Positions 59,376 to 64,000 of a stretch of 64,000 nt of DNA are shown one piece after another. The notes beneath the pieces were generated by a model. The model saw only the letters and a program-made list of their open reading frames with translations, was not told where the DNA came from and did not search any database. This DNA is from Phylloscopus collybita. Taxonomy: Eukaryota > Chordata > Aves > Passeriformes > Phylloscopidae. The DNA lies in contig JAJNNQ010000002.1 in the NCBI GenBank assembly GCA_027886175.1, forward strand, positions 9,544,001 through 9,608,000, written 5' to 3'. The stretch's first letter is position 1, and each line of letters begins with the position of its first letter. Made by a program: the position numbers and the translations under genes.

Positions 59376-62300
59376 CAAAATATTATTCTTTCCCCACTGC
59401 ATACAAATGTCAGGTCTTTGGCACACCTAAACACACACCTTTTAAGGCAAACCCATTAAAATTAATGTAACAGCATGTACATCCATCTGGTGTACATAAG
59501 CCAGCCAGAAGCGAGTCCTTTGATGGATTTAGTCTGCTTTCAACATCTTATGAATTCAAATAGTTAAAAATGTTGTGACCTTTATGCCCAGTATTGTGCA
59601 TAATTTTCAAGATGATAGAAATGCAAGTTATCTATTTTTTTGAATTTATATTTGAAGCATAGCCTAGCAAGCAAACTTGAAAAGCATTTTTGTAAAATAC
59701 TATTTTAATCCATTAAAAAGTGAAGGAGAATTTAATTTGATATCACAGATGACACTGTAATGATCTAAAATTCCATACTTAATAGCCTCCCAAAATTACA
59801 TTAAAAGCACAAACAACAGAAGACCAAGGTAATATATCATTTGCTACCTGGCTTAAATAAACTAAACTATGATGCTTGAAATTAAATCACTGAATGTGTT
59901 GTGTAACTATTAAAAAATATTATAGGGAAATGTGTTTTAAGTTTTACCCAGAATATCTATATTTTAAGGTAGCAGCAACACAGTCTTATACTTTAGGAAA
60001 CAAATTAATTCAGTTAACAGTAATAGTGACAAGAAAAGTAACTTTACATTTGGACAATGAAGACTGAGCAATTTTTTTTATCTATAGTGATAAACAGCAA
60101 ATTGGTTCCAGAGCTAAATACCAAAGAAAATATTAAAAGCATTGTAGGATATCTGACACCTAAATCATCCATCCCTTAAAATAATAACAAGAAATAGTAA
60201 TTGCAAGCACATTAGACAAATAAGAAACAGGATGCAGGTCACACTATATAAATAATGCTATGCCATGTTTTAACCATTTTTGCAGATGGTAACCATGACT
60301 TCAGAAACTTTGGCTCATTTAGGAAATAAAATGAATAATACTCTACCAATAAAGATTCAGAGAGGAAAGTGATTTAGTTTTCAGTAGGACCTAAAAGTAA
60401 TCACTGTGATATTTACATTTAATTTTAACTGGAAAGAAAATAAAGCTTGGAAAAATACCAAATACGGTAGACATCAGTATTTTACCATAAAAATTGAAAA
60501 TGTAGTTTTGTATGAAACAAAGGACAGTATTGATGAAGGCAGACCACTATATAACATGATTGAACAAAAATAAGGTTATTAAATATTTAAAATGTGGAAG
60601 AAAAAGATCATATCTGGATTTTTAACTGGTAAGATCAGTGCATCTTTCCTGACTGATCTGTATCTCTGATAATGTGTGATGTCCCTAATAGCTGCATCTC
60701 CTTTTTGGCTTTTTTATTTATCTAGACATTGTCCTCATAAGTCTTCGAGATGTAACAGGAGTTTCTCTGTCATTGTGACATACAATCAACCTTTTTCTTA
60801 ATGTGCCAAGGCCCTCTGGTAGAATCTTTTATTTTAATATATATATTACATATCTACCAAAACAGAGTATAGATACTATGAACATATGTCTGTCTATACA
60901 CAGATGCATATTGCCATGAGGATACATTCCACATATAAGAATATAGGTGCACACATAAATATAGTTAATTGCATCATGAAAATTTAGTCTGTTATTGATT
61001 AAAAAAATCAAATGTAAAGAGGTATATTTATTCTCATAACTTTTTTTTTTAATCTTAATTTTAAAGGAGGGTTGAATACATCAGCTAGGGACATTATCCT
61101 GTTAGTCACCACATTTAGATAATTCATTTGCAATATCCAATTATCCACTGTGTTAATGCCACACATCTGTGTGCAAACCCTGCCAATGAGATCACATTCG
61201 CATTCAAAAAACACACTAGACTCATACTACTGCAAATAAATCCCCATCAATCCATCCAGTATTTTCAGTCACTTGGTCTTTATACAGGAAAAGAAGAGTA
61301 CAAACATCACAAAGTCAGGCTTATTCACTTGAAGCATAAAATAAAACCCCCTGCAATTATTTTTTGCCAATTTCCTGAATTCTCTGCACAGAAAGCAGAA
61401 TTAAACATTTTGGATTCATTCTTCGCCTTCCTATTTGGTGTTCTGTACAAAACCTGAAGGTTAGAACTTTAAAAGATAAATGTTACTAACCTGTGTACAT
61501 CACCATTTAGAGGTCAAAAATAATGTTCAAGAATAAACTGGGAAAAGCAGAAGTGAGGAGGATATGGGGAAAGATAAAATCTTTCTGTTGTTAGTCTGTT
61601 GATGATAAGAGAAAGAAATTATTTCTTTGAGAACATTATAAAATAAAAAGAGCAGACATTACAGTAATTCTTACATAACTGAATAGTCACACTGATAAAT
61701 TTCCTCTTTTTGCAATCAATTGCATGCTTAACTTTAAGCAGGTACTTTGCACATCAGTTTCACTGAAATTAAAGTGAAAGTAGCAGTGAATTTAAAGGGA
61801 CTTGAAATATGCATGAAATCAGGCATTTGTGTTTGATTGTATGCATCCAAGAAGTAAAATACTATCTTGAATTTTGGACTGGGGATAAGAATCAAGTACT
61901 AGACTGAAATCTAAAGCTAAGAAAAAGGCTCCCAATGAAACAGTGAGGATCAGCAAGCATAAAATACCAAATAAATGAGAAAATAGGAATACAGAACACG
62001 GGAGAGTAACAAACAGAATATAAATATGTGAAGTTTAGAGTACAGCTGAGGCATTTCTTGCCTAGACAGGCAAAAGGAGAGCAGACTGTATGTCCTGTTG
62101 GAGGTCACACCACCAGTGCTACACAGCCTGATGAGTCTCCTGCTGTTTCACATTACACCTGGCAAGGCTTTCCCAGGGTTTCAGGGTCAGCCTCTTAGAA
62201 TTAGGACAGGTAATAAGCCTTGCTCTTAGTTGTCCACTCTATTCTATCAACCTCACACCACCACAAGTCACAAGACAGGACAGTACTGAACCCTATCTCA

Positions 62301-64000
62301 AGTCACTTCAAGTGCTGCCAAGACCGTGAAGGCTGTTGCACCTGACCAGATGTTTGCTATTTGGAGCTCACAGCTTGTCTGCAGTGAACTAAATGCAGAT
62401 ATTTGAGTACATAACAATCATAAAGGCTACCTGAGGTCTCCATTACCTCCTCATGGAGTTTTCTAGTTCATGTCTTCTCTTCTACCCAAATACAAAAGAG
62501 ATGACATGCTGGATCCCACAAGACTCTGTGTAGAACTGTGCTCAGTTCCAAGACTTAGCTTAGTAGATATGTCAGAAGGAAAAAATATTCAAAATTTTTT
62601 TGGTGTGTCCTCTCTACAGAAAGGAGCAACATTATTGCTTTTTAAAAAATTGTTTGCTGAAGAAAGGACACAACCATGAATACAGTAAAATATCTAGCCC
62701 AATATAGGAAGAAAAGTTTAGTACAAATCCAGGTTCTTCTGAAAAACAAGGAAATGTAGTCAAAACTATACACTGATTTCTTTTTTCAGAAAAGAAATTA
62801 TTTTCATTCAAAATAATCCACTTAGCTATTTTTAAATTTCTTTCTCCTTCTTTGCTCATCCTTTACCTTTTTTTCCCCACTTAACACATTGAGCTATCCT
62901 AGATTGCTAAGTATTTTGGGGGGTTCAGCCCACATTTTTGGATATTTTATTTATTTAATAACCTTTTGATCAGATCTTTTGCAGATCCCTGATAAGAAAA
63001 CTGTTTATCAAAACACAGTGCTCTCATCATGAAGGACATAGCAAGCTGCTTGCCTGACCTTTCAGAGGAGCATTCAGTCTGGTCTCACAAACCACTTTTA
63101 AGAACCCAAGGACGTCAACAAAAATAGTCACAAAAATTCATTTTCAGGTCCTGGGGAATGCCAGGTTACTAACTGAAAGCTGATTTTACCAGTGTTTGCT
63201 GTATATCAGAGGAGGAGTCTTGGCATGTGACTGTTGAGATTAAGTAAGGTAAAGAGCAAAATTATTTGGAAAATCAGCACAGATCCTCTACCACCATTAC
63301 TCCCAGTGAAACCAAGGGTTGTTTTTTCCCTCACACAATATATCCACAGACATCAAATCCCCCAAAGATGTTTCTGTGAAGTCCTCATATATTGTTTTCA
63401 CCTGAGAGCAGAACAAACTCTACAGTATGGGAAATATAGAGGAATAAAAATTAACAACTTGAGAAGTAAGGATAGACATTGTATTCTTGCAAATATCAAG
63501 TAAAACTTGGACATGAGGAAAGAGATGAGGGATAATTCATAGACACAAATACATCTCATCTCTCCTTCCATGTAAAAAATACTATCTGAACTCAGTCTCT
63601 GTGTACCTGACCAAAATGCTGTGAATGGAAGCTGTGTAAAACTGAAGGAGTTTGGTGTGCAGGGAGAACCAGGTGGTTTTGAGCACTGTGAGCTTTAAAT
63701 AACCTACAACCAGGGGTCTCAGTGAAACAGTCACACTTTTCATGTCTGGGTAAAAACATCCTGTTTCTTCTGACTGCCATAAGAAACAACAGCATCTCCA
63801 TCATATGGCTTGCAACCTGTTTCCTCAAATCCTATGAGGTGAACTGCTGTGGGTTAAGGGGTGAATAATCATGTGGACCATTGAGTAACAATGCAAAAAA
63901 AAAAAAAAAAAGAATTGCACAAAGGAGATTACTGCTTAAATATAATTACAGAATTATTAAAATACAAGTTCCAGATGGAAATTGCTGTAACTGTTATTTT
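59376..64000. other. AT-rich unique DNA, nothing recognised
   Basis: About 4.6 kb without recognised repeats, RNA genes or exons. An alternating TA stretch lies near 60838-60848 and an A18 run near 63895-63912. Frames at 61128-61457 (plus, 109 codons) and elsewhere show no motif. Confidence 0.45.

Noticed and set aside
1..64000. Bacterial or phage defence system, CRISPR array, operon
   Set aside because: The base texture, repeats and lack of dense coding show vertebrate nuclear DNA; no such structure is present.

Overview
The window reads as vertebrate, almost certainly avian, nuclear DNA from a gene-poor, AT-rich intergenic or deep-intronic region. The main evidence is the repeats. There are several fragments of the CR1 non-LTR retrotransposon with the typical avian 3' end (tandem ATTCTATGA-like octamers) on both strands. 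There is one ERVL-type LTR of a family I recognise from bird genomes, and a second short LTR flanked by a perfect 6-bp target-site duplication. There are no L1- or Alu-like elements. I recognise no protein-coding exon, tRNA, rRNA or CRISPR array, and nothing with bacterial organisation (no operons, no ribosome-binding sites). The open reading frames I inspected look like chance or repeat-derived frames.

Layout. 0-13 kb: unique AT-rich DNA with a possible ancient MIR-like SINE near 0.5 kb, small GC/CpG-richer islets at 1.1-1.4 and 5.9-6.2 kb, and long T tracts. 13.2-16.8 kb: a clear CR1 3' end, then an 83-bp sequence present twice with no mismatch (14.44 and 16.33 kb); the second copy lies inside an old, diverged CR1. 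17-28.8 kb: unique DNA with short tandem repeats, a perfect palindrome and a 3'-end CR1 scrap at 23.2 kb. 28.8-29.1 kb: antisense solo LTR with target-site duplication. 29-38 kb: several stretches that look like conserved non-coding DNA, an unusually old CR1 copy at 36.0-36.25 kb, a ~590-bp younger CR1 at 36.6-37.2 kb, and a T51-(GT)11 tract at 38.1 kb. 38-51 kb: unique DNA, again with candidate regulatory blocks. 51.1-52.5 kb: an antisense CR1 3' end, a probable CR1 5' segment, and a run of three perfect inverted repeats. 55.0 kb: a long TTTC microsatellite. 57.2 kb: a 29-nt perfect palindrome. 58.8-59.4 kb: the ERVL-type solo LTR. 59.4-64 kb: AT-rich unique DNA.

No genes act together here. 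If the window has a function it is most likely cis-regulatory, as distal enhancers of a gene outside the window; that is inference from base texture and motifs and needs comparative alignment. I found no convincing new multi-gene system. The most unusual signals are the 83-bp identical duplication, the palindrome cluster at 52.4 kb, the preserved ancestral CR1 at 36 kb and the two solo LTRs.
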